From: Dechloromonas agitata is5
Lineage (GTDB): Bacteria; Pseudomonadota; Gammaproteobacteria; Burkholderiales; Rhodocyclaceae
Direction of reading: 5' to 3'
Assembly: GCF_000519045.1 (NCBI RefSeq)
Contig: NZ_KI912532.1
Span: 2,843,867-2,907,866 of the forward strand
Length of the DNA stretch: 64,000 bases
Translations under genes and position numbers: made by a program
In this document: in pieces, positions 26,842 through 38,128 of the stretch
Layout: each line of letters opens with the position of its first letter
Numbering within the stretch: position 1 is the stretch's first letter
The notes under the pieces: generated by a model
Told to the model about the DNA's origin: nothing
What the model saw: the letters and a program-made list of their open reading frames with translations, nothing else
Databases searched by the model: none

Positions 26842-27738
26842 ATGACCACCGCCGCCAAGACCGAACTCTTCACCGTTCGCGATTACATCCGCTACGCCGT
26901 CAGCCGCTTCAATGCCGCCGGCCTGTTTTTTGGCCACGGCAACGACAATGCCTGGGACGAAGCGGTTTACCTCACCCTGCACACGCTGAACCTGCCGCTT
27001 GACCGCCTGGAGCCTTTCCTCGACGCCCGCCTCTTGCCGCACGAACGCGAACAACTGCTCGACATCTACACCCGCCGCTGCCAGGACCGTCTGCCGGCCG
27101 CCTACCTGACGCATGAAGCCTGGCTGGGCGAGCACCGTTTCTATGTCGACGACCGCGTCATCGTACCGCGCTCCTTCATCGCCGAACTGCTCGATGAACA
27201 ACTCGCGCCGTGGATCGACGATCCCTGGGCCATCGAATCGGCGCTCGATCTTTGCACTGGTTCCGGTTGCCTGGCCATCCTGACCGCCCTCGCCTTCCCC
27301 AATGCCGAGGTTGCCGCCGTCGACCTGTCGCCCGATGCCATCGCCGTCGCTGAACGCAACGTGGCCGATTACAGCCTGTACAACCGGATCGAGTTGATCC
27401 AGTCCGATGCTTTCCAGAATCTGGCCGGCCGCAAGTTTGACCTGATCGTTTCCAACCCGCCCTATGTCAATGCCGAGTCGGTTGCCCGCCTGCCGCCGGA
27501 ATACCTGCACGAACCCGAACTGGCGCTCGGCTCGGGCGAGGACGGCCTCGACTTCACCCGCATCATCCTGCACGAAGCGAAGCAGCACCTGACCGACAAC
27601 GGCATCCTGGTCGTCGAAATCGGCCATAACCGGGAGGCACTGGAAGCTGCCTACCCGACGCTGCCCTTCATCTGGCTGGATACCGCCGCTGGCGATCAGT
27701 ACGTCTTCCTGCTCCACGCCAGCGACCTACCGGATTGA
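26842..27738 (+). CDS. prmB: 50S ribosomal protein L3 N(5)-glutamine methyltransferase
   Basis: Methylates a glutamine of ribosomal protein L3 with SAM. 298 residues. An N-terminal helical domain (LFTVRDYIRYAVSRFNAAGL) is followed by the SAM-binding LDLCTGSGCLAILTALAFP near residue 134 and the catalytic NPPYVNAESV at about 206, where NPPY coordinates the target glutamine. The VDDRVIVPRSFIAELL segment favours PrmB over PrmC. Downstream it overlaps the spermidine-synthase-like gene by 4 bp. Confidence 0.93.
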   Translation: MTTAAKTELFTVRDYIRYAVSRFNAAGLFFGHGNDNAWDEAVYLTLHTLNLPLDRLEPFLDARLLPHEREQLLDIYTRRCQDRLPAAYLTHEAWLGEHRFYVDDRVIVPRSFIAELLDEQLAPWIDDPWAIESALDLCTGSGCLAILTALAFPNAEVAAVDLSPDAIAVAERNVADYSLYNRIELIQSDAFQNLAGRKFDLIVSNPPYVNAESVARLPPEYLHEPELALGSGEDGLDFTRIILHEAKQHLTDNGILVVEIGHNREALEAAYPTLPFIWLDTAAGDQYVFLLHASDLPD

Positions 27739-28604
27739 CCCGACTCTTCGAATTACCCAGTCCGTTCGAAGTCGAGACGGGCACCGTGCTGCTGCATGAA
27801 CCGCCTTGGGCACGTGCCGGAGAACTGCGTGCCCAATTGCTGGACGAGAGCTACCCCAAGCCCTTCGTCATCGACGACGGCAAGTCGCGCTTCCTGTATT
27901 TCAACGTCCGCCTGATGCAGAGCGAAATGTCGCTCAAGGCACCGAATGACCTGGCCATCCGATATACCCAGAAAATGATGGCCTTCCTGCTCTTCCAGCC
28001 GCGCCCGAAACGCGTCGCCCTGATCGGTTTGGGCGGAGGCTCGCTGGTCAAGTTCTGCTACCACCGGATGCCCGGGACACACATGACGGCAGTCGAACTC
28101 GACCCCGACGTCATCGCCTTCCGCGATACCTTCCTCGTGCCGCCCGACAACGAGCGCCTGCAAATCGTAACCGGTGACGGTGCTGAATTCGTTGCGTCAA
28201 CGGAAAAAGGCCTCGATGTCCTGCTCGTGGACGCCTTCGACAAGACTGGTTTTGCCCCAGCGCTGGCCAACCGTGAGTTCTTCGAGAACGCCTACGCCAA
28301 GCTGGCCGGCAACGGCGTGCTGGTCATCAACCTGGCCGGCGAAAAGGACAGTTACGCGGGCCTGATCGGCGAAGTCATGCATGTTTTCGACGACCAGGTC
28401 ATCGTCATCTCGGTGCCGGACGACGGCAACCACGTGCTGTACGCTTTCAAGGAACGCTATTTCGAACCGCGCTGGCGCTGGCTGCACAATTTCGCCAAGG
28501 AACTGCGCGCCAAATTCGGTCTCGACTTTCCGGCCTTCGTGCAGAAAATGGAACGCTCCAGCAAACTCGGCCTCGCCCGTCGCGAGGCCATACGCGGCCG
28601 CTGA
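27735..28604 (+). CDS. Spermidine synthase-like methyltransferase-fold protein
   Basis: 289 residues from a TTG start that overlaps the prmB stop (TTGA), giving MTRLFELPSPFEVETGTV. The polyamine synthase core is present: VALIGLGGGSLVKFCYHRMP near residue 95, VELDPDVIAFRD, then VTGDGAEFV and LLVDAFDKTG. The substrate-binding N-terminal domain is short and divergent (SRFLYFNVRLMQSEMSL), so true spermidine synthase activity is not certain; family members annotated as spermine/spermidine synthase domain proteins often lack known substrates. Confidence 0.75.
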   Translation: MTRLFELPSPFEVETGTVLLHEPPWARAGELRAQLLDESYPKPFVIDDGKSRFLYFNVRLMQSEMSLKAPNDLAIRYTQKMMAFLLFQPRPKRVALIGLGGGSLVKFCYHRMPGTHMTAVELDPDVIAFRDTFLVPPDNERLQIVTGDGAEFVASTEKGLDVLLVDAFDKTGFAPALANREFFENAYAKLAGNGVLVINLAGEKDSYAGLIGEVMHVFDDQVIVISVPDDGNHVLYAFKERYFEPRWRWLHNFAKELRAKFGLDFPAFVQKMERSSKLGLARREAIRGR

Positions 28605-28613
28605 ACCGGACCT

Positions 28614-30074
28614 TCAGCGCAACTCGGCCAGAATCGCCGTCAACAGTCGCCAGCAACGCTCGACCGAGGCGATCTCGACCCGCTCGCCCGGCGCATGTGC
28701 GCCGCGTATGGTCGGGCCGAACGAAACAATGTCCATACCCGGATATTTCGCACCGATGATGCCGCACTCCAGACCGGCATGGATCACCTGCACCTTCGAC
28801 TCGGTACCGAAATCCCGCCGATAGACCTCTTGGCAGGTCTTCAGCAACGGGGAATCGGGATTCGGCGCCCAACCCGGGTAATGGCCATCCTGTAGCGCCG
28901 GGGTGCCACTCAAGGCCCACAGGCTGATAATTTCATCGGCCAACGCCTGGCCACCGCAGTCGACCAGCGAACGTACCATGAAATTACATGTACCGCCGTT
29001 CGGCCCGAGATCCAGCATCCCCAGATTGTTTGAGGTTTCCACCACACCGGGCACCCGTCGGCTCATCCGTCGAACACCATGGGGCGCGGCATGGAGCGAC
29101 GATAACCAGACGCCCTGCTCAGCCACCGGCAGCACGGATGACACGGCACAGGCGCCGAGCAGCAGCCGCAGGCCATCGTCCACACCACTCAACTCGTCCC
29201 GCAAGGTCTTTTCCCACCCAGCGACAGCTTCGGCCAACGGCTGACCAAGTCCTGCTGGCAGCGCGAATATCGCCTCAGCTTCGCGAGGCAATGCATTGCG
29301 CGCAGTCCCGCCCTTGCATTTGGCCAAGCGCAAGGGAAATTTAGCCGCCAGGCCATGCAGCGTACGAACCAGCAGCTTGATGGCATTACCGCGCTCCTCG
29401 TGGATATCAACCCCGGAATGCCCGCCACGCAGCCCTTGCAGCGTCAGACGCCAGCCTTCGTAGCTGGCCGGACAAGGCTCAGCCGGAGAATGGCGCACCA
29501 CATTGACATCCAGGCCACCGGCACAGCCCAGATAGAACTCGCCCCAGTCCTCGGTATCCAGGTTCAACATCAGCCTCCCCTGCAACACCCCTGGCACCAG
29601 GCCACGCGCTCCACCCATGCCGGCCTCTTCATCCACCGTCAGCAGTGCTTCGAGTGGGCCATGAGCGATGTCGTCGCTCTCCAGAACCGCAAGGATCAAG
29701 GCAACACCGATCCCGTTATCAGCCCCCAGTGTCGTTTTCTCCGCCACCAGCCAGCCATCACGGCATTCCGGGATAATGGGATCGTAGGAAAAATCGTGTT
29801 CGCTGTCAGCATTCTTCTGACACACCATGTCCAGATGCGCCTGCAGCACCACGCCCGGCGATTTTTCCCAGCCAGGTGTCGCCGGCTTCCGGACGATCAG
29901 GTTACCCGCCGTATCCACCTCCGCCGCCAGGCCACGTGCCAAAGCCCAGGCCAACAGGCCGTCTCGTAGCGCCGCCTCATCTTTCGATGGGCGAGGAACA
30001 CTGCACAAAGTGGCAAAATGAGCCCACACCCGCGCTGGTTGCAGACTGGAGAACATTGTATTGGATTGATTCAT
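28614..30074 (-). CDS. pepD: Aminoacyl-histidine dipeptidase (PepD family)
   Basis: M20C metallopeptidase that cleaves dipeptides such as beta-Ala-His. 486 residues from MNQSNTMFSSLQPARVW; a longer in-frame start lies upstream but lacks similarity. Zinc ligands are visible in VLQAHLDMVCQK, TLGADNGIGVA and LLTVDEEAGMGGA, and the C-terminal HAGLECGIIGAKYPGMDIVSFGP segment closes the active site. The gene converges with the speE-like gene (9-bp gap). Confidence 0.93.
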   Translation of the reverse strand: MNQSNTMFSSLQPARVWAHFATLCSVPRPSKDEAALRDGLLAWALARGLAAEVDTAGNLIVRKPATPGWEKSPGVVLQAHLDMVCQKNADSEHDFSYDPIIPECRDGWLVAEKTTLGADNGIGVALILAVLESDDIAHGPLEALLTVDEEAGMGGARGLVPGVLQGRLMLNLDTEDWGEFYLGCAGGLDVNVVRHSPAEPCPASYEGWRLTLQGLRGGHSGVDIHEERGNAIKLLVRTLHGLAAKFPLRLAKCKGGTARNALPREAEAIFALPAGLGQPLAEAVAGWEKTLRDELSGVDDGLRLLLGACAVSSVLPVAEQGVWLSSLHAAPHGVRRMSRRVPGVVETSNNLGMLDLGPNGGTCNFMVRSLVDCGGQALADEIISLWALSGTPALQDGHYPGWAPNPDSPLLKTCQEVYRRDFGTESKVQVIHAGLECGIIGAKYPGMDIVSFGPTIRGAHAPGERVEIASVERCWRLLTAILAELR

Positions 30075-30195
30075 TGGCAAGCCTCGAAGAACAGTCTCTT
30101 GATTGCCACCGCCCTGAATCGTTAGGCAGCCCGGCCTGATTCGGCCCAAAAGAAAAGGCCAGTTCCGAGAAACTGGCCTAACTCCTTGATTTCAC

Positions 30196-30273
<78 letters not shown>

Positions 30274-30285
30274 CGTGAGCCAAGC

Positions 30286-30308
30286 ATTATACCTGAAAAG
30301 CCCCGATT
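30286..30308 (-). promoter_or_regulatory. Putative promoter of tRNA-Pro
   Basis: On the minus strand a TATAAT (30286-30291) lies 13 bp before the tRNA 5' end. A TTTGAA or TTGAAA about 15-16 bp upstream, at 30307-30313 overlapping the merR stop, could be the -35. The -10 is convincing, the -35 less so. Confidence 0.55.
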
Positions 30309-30686
30309 TCAAAGCCGCAACATCTCGATAATTGCAGTCAATTCGCTGCGCAAGCCCCCTGGAACCTTGGCGGAATCGGCGACTTCGGCCGCAGCCATAT
30401 CAACAGCCCCGCCTTCGTCCAGCCTGTTACGCGCACCACTAATCGTAAACCCCTGATTATAAAGAAGTTCACGAATCCGCCTGACCAAAAGAACTTCATG
30501 GTGCTGGTAATAGCGACGATTACCCCTGCGCTTGACCGGCTTGAGTTGATTGAATTCCTGCTCCCAGTAACGCAAGACATGCGGCTTGACGCCGCATAGC
30601 TCGCTGACTTCACCGATGGTGAAGTACCGCTTGGCGGGAATGGGCGGCAACTCATCGCCGCCCGCAGTCTTATGCCGTTGTTCCAT
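30309..30686 (-). CDS. MerR family transcriptional regulator
   Basis: 125 residues. The winged-helix MerR DNA-binding domain is at residues 20-90: [23 protein letters not shown], then [19 protein letters not shown] and [16 protein letters not shown]. No cysteine metal-binding loop is present, so the effector is unknown. It overlaps ihfA by 17 bp; the ihfA-merR pair is conserved next to tRNA-Pro in many proteobacteria. Confidence 0.88.
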   Translation of the reverse strand: MEQRHKTAGGDELPPIPAKRYFTIGEVSELCGVKPHVLRYWEQEFNQLKPVKRRGNRRYYQHHEVLLVRRIRELLYNQGFTISGARNRLDEGGAVDMAAAEVADSAKVPGGLRSELTAIIEMLRL

Positions 30687-30972
30687 CGAAGGCTAGTTCA
30701 ACATCCGATTTGAGTTTCTGGCTGGCATGGAAAGTCACCACACGACGCGCGGTAATGGGGATTTCCTGCCCGGTCTTGGGGTTGCGCCCGGGGCGCTGCG
30801 GCTTGTCGCGCAACTGAAAGTTGCCGAAGCCGGACAATTTGACACCGTCCCCGGTCTCCAGCGCATTACGGATTTCTTCGAAGAAGGCCTCAACCATGTC
30901 CTTGGCCTCACGCTTGTTGAGGCCAACTTTCTCAAACAGCAGGTCGGCGAGTTCCGCTTTGGTCAGCGTCAT
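30670..30972 (-). CDS. ihfA: Integration host factor subunit alpha
   Basis: DNA-bending histone-like protein that works as a heterodimer with IhfB. 100 residues from [24 protein letters not shown]. The beta-arm with [14 protein letters not shown] (residues 60-73) is the DNA-clamping signature. It follows pheT by 13 bp, the conserved pheST-ihfA order. It may serve the tyrosine integrase of the nearby element, as IHF does for many integrases. Confidence 0.96.
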   Translation of the reverse strand: MTLTKAELADLLFEKVGLNKREAKDMVEAFFEEIRNALETGDGVKLSGFGNFQLRDKPQRPGRNPKTGQEIPITARRVVTFHASQKLKSDVELAFDGTTA

Positions 30973-30985
30973 CGTTATTGTTCCG

Positions 30986-33370
30986 TCAGGCACGCAGTTG
31001 AGCACCGAATGCCTGTTCGAAACAGGACACCAGTTGCTGCATCGCAGCATCAACTTCCGAATCTTGCAAAGTGCGTTGAGTATCTTGCATAACTATCCGG
31101 AAAGCAAGACTTTTCTTGTTTTCGGGGACACCCTTTCCGACGTATACATCGAACAATTGAATGTCCCGGATAAGGCCGGAAATTTGCCCTTTCAAGCCAT
31201 CGAGCAAGGTCTGCAAAGCGACATTCTGGTCCACGACAATGGCCAGGTCACGAATCACCGGCGGGAATTTCGATACCTCGGAATAGACTGGGACGTTAAC
31301 CGCCTTGGCTGCCGCAAAGTCGAGCTCAAAGAGCACCGGTGCATTCGGTAGGTCATATTTTTGCACCCACTCGGGATGCAATTCGCCAAGGCAACCGATG
31401 TCCTGCTCATCGAGCAACACACGGGCTGCACGCCCGGGATGCAAGGCCGGATGCTGCAATTTTTCGAAGCGCAGTTGCGCCGGAGCGAACAAGGCCTCGA
31501 TGTCGCCCTTGACATCAAAGAAATCGACCTTGCGCGCCCCCCCGGCCCAACCTTCCGGCAATGCGTTACCAAAGGCCAGGCCGGCCAGTTTCCATGGCTG
31601 ACGGAAACCGCTGACCGGCGCAGCCTGGGCATCACGATGGAAGGTGCGACCGACTTCGAAGAGTCGAACACGCCCCTGCTTGCGCTTCAGGTTGGTCACC
31701 AGATTGGCTACCAGACCGCCAAACAGGCTGGAACGCATCACAGCCATCTGGCTGGCGATCGGATTGGCGAGACGGATCAAGTCGGCTTCCGCCGTCCGGG
31801 CTGCGAAATCAGCCTCCCAGGCCTCCTCGACGAAAGCAAAATTGACCACTTCCTGATAGCCGCGATCAGCCAGCATCTGACGGATGCGATAGGCCGGACG
31901 CTGGGCCTCGGGTTGAGGCATCATGGCCAGACGCGCCTGCGGGGCCGGCGACGGAATGTTGTCGTAGCCGTAGAGACGTGCGATCTCCTCGATCAGGTCC
32001 TCCTCGATTTCCATATCAAAGCGCCAGCTTGGCGGCGTCACCAGGAAATCGTCACCATTCTGTTCGAAGGACAAGGCCAGCCCCTTGAACAAGGCAGCTA
32101 TGCGCTCGCTCCCCAATGGCAGACCGAGCACCTTCTCGGCGCGGGGAGTACGCAGGCGAACCGGCGTGCGCGCCGGCAACTCGGCCCGCGCTTCGACGAC
32201 CGGACCCGCCTGGCCGCCGCAGACGTCAAGAATGAGTTGCGTCGCCCGTTCCATGGCGCGACGAACACCGCCAAAATCGACTCCACGCTCGAAACGGTGC
32301 GAGGCGTCGGATGCAAAACCATAGCGCCGGGCGCGGCCGGCGATCGCGCGCGGGGAGAAGAATGCCGACTCAAGGAAGAGTTCCGTCGTCTCCAGCGTGA
32401 TACCGCTCTCCTCTCCCCCCATGATGCCGGCCATGGCCAACGGCTTGGCATCGTCGGCGATCATCAGAACGTCTGAATCGACCGCAATGGTTTGCTCGTT
32501 GAGCAGCAGCAATTTCTCATCTGTTCGGGCCAGGCGAGCATGCACGGCGCCATTGAGCTTCGTATTGTCGAAAGCATGCAACGGCTGGCCCAGTTCGAGC
32601 ATGACGTAATTGGTCACATCGACCAAGGCGGAAATGGCACGGATACCGCTCCGCTCCAGGCGGCGCTTCATCCACTCCGGTGTCGGGGCCTTGGCGTTGA
32701 CGTCCTTGATCACCCGGCCGCAGTAAAGTGGGCAGGCATCCGGCGCATCGAGTACGACGGAACGCTGGTCGGCAATACTCGCCGGGACTTCCTGAACGAC
32801 AGGCAAGCAGGTTGCGGCACCGGTGATGGCTCCCACTTCGCGGGCTATGCCAAGCAGCGACAGACAGTCGGCACGGTTCGGCGTCAGCTTGAGCTCGAAT
32901 TGCTGGTCGTCGAGGTCGAGATACTGGCGAATGCTCTGCCCGACCGGTGCATCAACTGGCAGGATCAGCAGGCCGGAAGCCTCTTCGGCGATGCCGAGTT
33001 CCTTCGCCGAACAGAGCATGCCGGATGATTCGATGCCGCGCACCTTGGCAACCTTGATCCTGAAATCGCCGGGTAGCTCAGCCCCCGGCAAGGCGCAGGG
33101 AACCTTGAGGCCAGCCGCGACGTTCGGCGCACCGCACACGATCTGCTGCGGCGTACCGCTGCCGATATCGACCTGACAGACATTCAGACGATCGGCATCC
33201 GGATGCTTGACGACCTCAAGAACCTGAGCGACGACAACGCTCGTGAAGGCGGGTGCGACGGGCTGCAGTTCCTCGACTTCGAGGCCAGCCATGGTCAGCA
33301 GGTGGGAGAGTTCCTCGCTCGTCAGCTTCGGATCGACAAGGGTACGCAACCAGGATTCGGAGAATTTCAT
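30986..33370 (-). CDS. pheT: Phenylalanine-tRNA ligase beta subunit
   Basis: Large subunit of the alpha2-beta2 phenylalanyl-tRNA synthetase. 794 residues. An N-terminal tRNA-binding (EMAP-like) domain runs from about residue 40 ([23 protein letters not shown]), followed by the B3/B4 editing region, B5 ([12 protein letters not shown]) and the catalytic-like core with [19 protein letters not shown], ending in the ferredoxin-fold anticodon-binding domain ([18 protein letters not shown]). It lies 21 bp after pheS. Confidence 0.97.
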   Translation of the reverse strand: MKFSESWLRTLVDPKLTSEELSHLLTMAGLEVEELQPVAPAFTSVVVAQVLEVVKHPDADRLNVCQVDIGSGTPQQIVCGAPNVAAGLKVPCALPGAELPGDFRIKVAKVRGIESSGMLCSAKELGIAEEASGLLILPVDAPVGQSIRQYLDLDDQQFELKLTPNRADCLSLLGIAREVGAITGAATCLPVVQEVPASIADQRSVVLDAPDACPLYCGRVIKDVNAKAPTPEWMKRRLERSGIRAISALVDVTNYVMLELGQPLHAFDNTKLNGAVHARLARTDEKLLLLNEQTIAVDSDVLMIADDAKPLAMAGIMGGEESGITLETTELFLESAFFSPRAIAGRARRYGFASDASHRFERGVDFGGVRRAMERATQLILDVCGGQAGPVVEARAELPARTPVRLRTPRAEKVLGLPLGSERIAALFKGLALSFEQNGDDFLVTPPSWRFDMEIEEDLIEEIARLYGYDNIPSPAPQARLAMMPQPEAQRPAYRIRQMLADRGYQEVVNFAFVEEAWEADFAARTAEADLIRLANPIASQMAVMRSSLFGGLVANLVTNLKRKQGRVRLFEVGRTFHRDAQAAPVSGFRQPWKLAGLAFGNALPEGWAGGARKVDFFDVKGDIEALFAPAQLRFEKLQHPALHPGRAARVLLDEQDIGCLGELHPEWVQKYDLPNAPVLFELDFAAAKAVNVPVYSEVSKFPPVIRDLAIVVDQNVALQTLLDGLKGQISGLIRDIQLFDVYVGKGVPENKKSLAFRIVMQDTQRTLQDSEVDAAMQQLVSCFEQAFGAQLRA

Positions 33371-33391
33371 TGGCGTGTCTCGATAATGGAA

Positions 33392-34441
<1,050 letters not shown>

Positions 34442-34470
34442 CTAATACCAACGAAACTGCCGAATAAACA

Positions 34471-34496
34471 AAAAAGGAGGCTTGCGCCTCCTTTTT
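34471..34496 (-). terminator. Rho-independent terminator or attenuator between rplT and pheS
   Basis: AAAAAGGAGGC (34471-34481), a four-base loop, and GCCTCCTTTTT (34486-34496) form a perfect 11-bp stem. On the minus strand the hairpin ends in a T-run, the normal shape of an intrinsic terminator. Since pheS begins 33 nt further on, it may act as a partial terminator reducing pheST expression relative to rplT. I see no leader peptide rich in Phe codons between them. Confidence 0.8.
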
Positions 34497-34512
34497 CTTC
34501 AAGAGCTTAAGC

Positions 34513-34872
34513 TCAGGCGCCGAGCTTGGCCTTGGCTTGTGCAGCCAGAGCGGCAAATGCCGGCTGGTCGAAGACGGCCAGATCGGCCAGAACCTTGCGG
34601 TCGACTTCGATATTGGCCTTCTTCAGGCCGTTCATGAAGGTGCTGTACTTCATGCCCAGCTCACGAGCTGCAGCATTGATACGGGCGATCCACAGGGAAC
34701 GGAACTGACGCTTGCGCTGACGACGGTCACGATACTGGTACTGACCAGCCTTCATCACCGCCTGCTTGGCGATACGATATACGTTCTTGCGACGACCGCG
34801 GTAACCCTTGGCCTGGTCCAGAACCTTCTTGTGACGGGCGCGAGCCGTTACACCACGTTTAACTCGGGACAT
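34513..34872 (-). CDS. rplT: 50S ribosomal protein L20
   Basis: 119 residues, very basic. [33 protein letters not shown], read in parts, and [19 protein letters not shown] are diagnostic. L20 is also the autogenous repressor of this operon in other bacteria, by binding RNA near rpmI. It is 11 bp after rpmI. Confidence 0.98.
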   Translation of the reverse strand: MSRVKRGVTARARHKKVLDQAKGYRGRRKNVYRIAKQAVMKAGQYQYRDRRQRKRQFRSLWIARINAAARELGMKYSTFMNGLKKANIEVDRKVLADLAVFDQPAFAALAAQAKAKLGA

Positions 34873-34883
34873 GTGCTATCTCC

Positions 34884-35081
34884 TTACGCGTAGGGCATCA
34901 TGGCGCGGACGGATGCGACGTCGCGCTCGTGAACAGCAGTAGCACCGCGCAGGTGACGCTTCACTTTGGTGGTCTTCTTGGTCAGGATGTGACGCTTGAA
35001 GGCTTGGCCGCGCTTGATGGAACCACCAGCGCGAACCGAGAAGCGCTTCTTGGCGCTGCTCTTGGTCTTCATTTTGGGCAT
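34884..35081 (-). CDS. rpmI: 50S ribosomal protein L35
   Basis: 65 residues: [20 protein letters not shown] is the family beginning, and the C-terminus has [16 protein letters not shown]. It lies between infC and rplT with a 139-bp upstream gap that contains the repeat at 35155-35220, so the usual translational coupling region has been extended in this strain. Confidence 0.97.
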   Translation of the reverse strand: MPKMKTKSSAKKRFSVRAGGSIKRGQAFKRHILTKKTTKVKRHLRGATAVHERDVASVRAMMPYA

Positions 35082-35154
35082 TTAATGCTCCTTAATGACA
35101 TGCCGTCAGGTGGTCCCCGGCGGGAACGCTTCCAAACCCGAAAGCACTTCTTTT

Positions 35155-35220
35155 TTAGTTGCCGGTCACCAGTTTCTAGCTGTTAGCTAACAACTAGCGG
35201 CTAATAACCAACGACCAATA
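35155..35220. repeat. Degenerate TTAGTTGCTAG-type intergenic repeat, copy 2
   Basis: Between infC and rpmI, TTAGTTGCC, TTTCTAGCTGTTAGCTAACA, ACTAGCGGCTAATAACC and AACGACC pieces repeat and invert. It contains a short palindrome (TGTTAGCTAACA) and shares CAACAACT/AACGACC pieces with 26766-26836. It is inside a transcribed leader, so it could fold in the mRNA. Confidence 0.5.
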
Positions 35221-35742
35221 CTACTTCTTCTTTGCCGGCCCGATGATCATGATCATCTGACGGCCTTCCATCTTCGGCATTTGCTCGACGGCGCCAACGG
35301 CCTCGAGGTCAGCCTTGATTCGTTCCAACTGACGCATACCAAATTCCTGATGCGCCATTTCACGTCCCCGGAAGCGCAGGGTCACCTTGACCTTGTCGCC
35401 TTCTTCCAGGAAGCGTGTCATGTTCCGAAGCTTGATCTGATAGTCGTTCTCGTCGGTACCCGGACGCAGCTTGACTTCCTTGACCTGCACCTGCTTCTGC
35501 TTCAGCTTCGCTTCGTGAGCGCGCTTCTGCTCCTGGTACTTGAACTTGCCGTAATCCATGATGCGGCAGACAGGCGGCTTTGCCGTCGGCGCGATTTCAA
35601 CCAGGTCAACCCCGGCTTCCTCGGCCATCTGCAACGCAGTACGGATATTCACAATCCCTAGCTGCTCACCTTCAACACCCTGGAGACGAATCTCCGGCAC
35701 CGTGATCTCATCGTTTAAACGATGGGCCTTGTTCTGAGCGAT
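35221..35742 (-). CDS. infC: Translation initiation factor IF-3, ATC start codon
   Basis: 173 residues if translation starts at ATC (35742-35740): [20 protein letters not shown] is the conserved N-terminus, and the next in-frame ATG would drop 14 residues including the conserved RLNDEI. Rare start codons (ATT, ATC, ATA) on infC are a known autoregulation device because IF3 itself rejects non-standard starts. The N domain ([21 protein letters not shown]) and C domain ([14 protein letters not shown] at the end) are complete. It follows thrS by 25 bp. Confidence 0.93.
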   Translation of the reverse strand: MAQNKAHRLNDEITVPEIRLQGVEGEQLGIVNIRTALQMAEEAGVDLVEIAPTAKPPVCRIMDYGKFKYQEQKRAHEAKLKQKQVQVKEVKLRPGTDENDYQIKLRNMTRFLEEGDKVKVTLRFRGREMAHQEFGMRQLERIKADLEAVGAVEQMPKMEGRQMIMIIGPAKKK

Positions 35743-35767
35743 GGTAAAACCCCCGAAATATCAATAA

Positions 35768-37684
35768 TTAAGCCGTGCCACTCCGCGCCGCGACTTCCCC
35801 TTGGAGTCGCTCGATCAGCGCCTCGACCGTCATTTGACCGAGATCCTGACCACCGCGTGTACGCACGGCCACTAGTCCGTCCGCCTTTTCTTTGTCGCCC
35901 ACAACGAGCTGATAAGGCAGCCGGTTCAAGCTATGTTCTCGAATTTTATAGGTAATTTTCTCGTTACGCAAATCAGCCTCGGCCCTGAAGCCTGCCGCAT
36001 GCAGCTTTTGTGCAACATCGGCAGCGTAATCGGCCTGCTTTTCGGAGATATTCAGCACCACTGCCTGCACCGGCGCCAGCCACAAAGGCAGGGCTCCGGC
36101 GAAATTCTCGATCAGGATGCCGATGAAACGCTCCAGCGAACCAAGGATCGCCCGGTGCAACATGACCGGCACCTTGCGCTCATCGTTGCCGGCGACATAC
36201 TCCGCACCAAGACGCCCCGGCATCGAAAAATCCACCTGCATGGTGCCACATTGCCAGGAACGACCGATCGCGTCCTTAATGTGAAATTCGATCTTCGGGC
36301 CATAGAAGGCACCCTCACCCGGCAACTCCGTCCACTCCAGTCCGGAAGCGCGCAAACCCTGGCGCAATGCATCCTCGGCCTTATCCCAAACCTCGTCGGA
36401 ACCAACCCGGCTATCCGGACGCAAGGCCAGCTTGACGGCGACGTCATGGAAGCCGAAATCGGCATAGACCTTCTTGACCAGAGCATTGAAGGCGGTGACT
36501 TCGGATTCGATCTGATCCTCGGTGCAGAAGATGTGCCCATCATCCTGAACGAATCCGCGCACGCGCATCAGGCCATGCAACGCGCCAGTCGGCTCGTTGC
36601 GGTGGCAGGAGCCGAATTCGCCGTAGCGCAGCGGCAGTTCGCGGTAGGAACGCAGGTCGGAATTGAAGACCTGAACGTGACCCGGGCAGTTCATCGGCTT
36701 CACCGCGTAATCGCGATTTTCCGATGCTGTGGTGAACATGTTGTCCTTGTAGTGCTCCCAGTGGCCGGACTTTTCCCACAGCGACTTATCGAGAATCTGC
36801 GGACAGCGGACTTCCTGGTAGCCGTTATTGCGATAGACGGCGCGCATGTATTGCTCGATTTCCTGCCAGATCGCCCAACCCTTGGGATGCCAGAAGACCA
36901 GACCCGGCGCCTCGTCCTGCATGTGGAACAGGTCAAACTGCTTACCCAGACGTCGATGGTCGCGCTTTTCAGCCTCTTCCAGCATGTGCAGGTAGGCATC
37001 GAGATCTTCCTTCTTGGCCCAGGCGGTGCCGTAGATACGCTGCAGTTGCTCGTTGCGATGATCGCCACGCCAATAGGCTCCAGCCACCTTCATCAGCTTG
37101 AAGACCTTCAACTTGGCCGTGGTCGGCACGTGCGGGCCGCGACACAGATCAATGAAATCGCCTTCTCGATAGAGCGAAACCTGCTCGCCCGACGGAATGG
37201 CGCCGATCAGTTCGGCCTTGTACTTTTCCCCCTGAGCCAGGAAGAACTTCACCGCGTCGTCGCGATCCCAGACCTCGCGACTGACCGGAATATCCTTTTT
37301 GGCGAGTTCCGCCATACGCTTCTCGATCGCCTCCAGATCCTCGGGCGTAAATGGGCGCTTGTAGGCGAAGTCGTAGTAGAAACCGTTTTCGATGACCGGA
37401 CCGATCGTAACCTGCGCGTCGGGGAACAACTCCTTGACGGCATAGGCCAGCAAATGGGCAGTCGAGTGGCGAATGATTTCGAGGCCATCGGCATCCCTGT
37501 CAGTGATGATCGCAAGGTCTGCATTCATCTCGATCAGATGCGAGGTATCCACCAGCTTGCCGTCGACCTTGCCAGCCAGTGCAGCGCGAGCCAGGCCGGC
37601 GCCAATACTGGCAGCGACTTCAGCGACGGTGACTGCTTGCTCGTAAGAGCGGACGGAACCATCGGGCAGTTTGATATCGGGCAT
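35768..37684 (-). CDS. thrS: Threonine-tRNA ligase
   Basis: 638 residues, standard. Domains in order: TGS ([20 protein letters not shown]), the editing domain with [16 protein letters not shown], the class II catalytic core (motif 2 [26 protein letters not shown], read in parts; zinc Cys in MNCPGHVQ) and the anticodon-binding domain from about residue 540 ([19 protein letters not shown]). It heads the operon thrS-infC-rpmI-rplT-pheST-ihfA-merR. Confidence 0.97.
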   Translation of the reverse strand: MPDIKLPDGSVRSYEQAVTVAEVAASIGAGLARAALAGKVDGKLVDTSHLIEMNADLAIITDRDADGLEIIRHSTAHLLAYAVKELFPDAQVTIGPVIENGFYYDFAYKRPFTPEDLEAIEKRMAELAKKDIPVSREVWDRDDAVKFFLAQGEKYKAELIGAIPSGEQVSLYREGDFIDLCRGPHVPTTAKLKVFKLMKVAGAYWRGDHRNEQLQRIYGTAWAKKEDLDAYLHMLEEAEKRDHRRLGKQFDLFHMQDEAPGLVFWHPKGWAIWQEIEQYMRAVYRNNGYQEVRCPQILDKSLWEKSGHWEHYKDNMFTTASENRDYAVKPMNCPGHVQVFNSDLRSYRELPLRYGEFGSCHRNEPTGALHGLMRVRGFVQDDGHIFCTEDQIESEVTAFNALVKKVYADFGFHDVAVKLALRPDSRVGSDEVWDKAEDALRQGLRASGLEWTELPGEGAFYGPKIEFHIKDAIGRSWQCGTMQVDFSMPGRLGAEYVAGNDERKVPVMLHRAILGSLERFIGILIENFAGALPLWLAPVQAVVLNISEKQADYAADVAQKLHAAGFRAEADLRNEKITYKIREHSLNRLPYQLVVGDKEKADGLVAVRTRGGQDLGQMTVEALIERLQGEVAARSGTA

Positions 37685-37713
37685 GGCGGAATCTCTGGAA
37701 AAATCTGGACGAA

Positions 37714-37743
37714 AAAAAAGTGCGGTCCGAGCCGCACTTTTTT
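37714..37743. terminator. Bidirectional rho-independent terminator
   Basis: AAAAAAGTGCGG (37714-37725), loop TCCGAG, and CCGCACTTTTTT (37732-37743) form a perfect 12-bp stem with a T-run on the plus strand and an A-run that becomes a T-run on the minus strand. It ends the tRNA-Val transcript before thrS. Confidence 0.88.
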
Positions 37744-37822
37744 GTTAACGAAGCTGACTCGATTACAGTTTCTGAACTTCGGTGCAAGTTCGGAACAGCA
37801 TGATCAGCCTCATCAGGAATTT

Positions 37823-37899
37823 TGGTAGGCGGTATTGGAATCGAACCAACGACCTCCACGATGTCAACGTGGCGCTCTAACCAACTGAGCTAACCGCCT
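37823..37899 (-). tRNA. tRNA-Val(GAC)
   Basis: Minus-strand cloverleaf: acceptor AGGCGGT pairs with ACCGCCT, D-arm GCTCAGTTGGTTAGAGC, anticodon stem CCACG/CGTGG with loop TTGACAT giving anticodon GAC, T-loop GTTCGATTC, and an encoded CCA. Confidence 0.95.
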
Positions 37900-37911
37900 G
37901 AAGAAGGCCGC

Positions 37912-37939
37912 ATTATAGACCATTATTCGCCCGTGTCAA
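37912..37939 (-). promoter_or_regulatory. Consensus sigma-70 promoter of tRNA-Val
   Basis: On the minus strand, perfect TTGACA (37934-37939), a 16-bp spacer and perfect TATAAT (37912-37917) lie 12 bp upstream of the tRNA 5' end. This is the strongest promoter readable in the window. Confidence 0.9.
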
Positions 37940-37997
37940 CAGCCTTTCGCAATTTCTTTCGTTACACTGTCGGGCTCGCCAACTGGACTAACATCGA

Positions 37998-38117
37998 ATG
38001 AATACAGCCTGGATCATTCTCGGACTCTGCTTCCTGATCCTGCTCGGCGCTGCCCTGCCACTGCTGCATCGCGGACCACAACTTCCGGACAAAAACGACA
38101 AACCACAGGATCACTGA
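37998..38117 (+). CDS. Small single-span membrane protein (39 aa)
   Basis: A 39-residue reading frame starting MNTAWIILGLCFLILLGAAL, with one hydrophobic helix at residues 4-23 and a polar tail ending NDKPQDH. It is 11 bp upstream of slyX in the same direction and could be cotranscribed. I do not recognise it; the clear hydrophobic-to-polar design and the spacing are the only support. Confidence 0.5.
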   Translation: MNTAWIILGLCFLILLGAALPLLHRGPQLPDKNDKPQDH

Positions 38118-38128
38118 ACATAAAGCCC

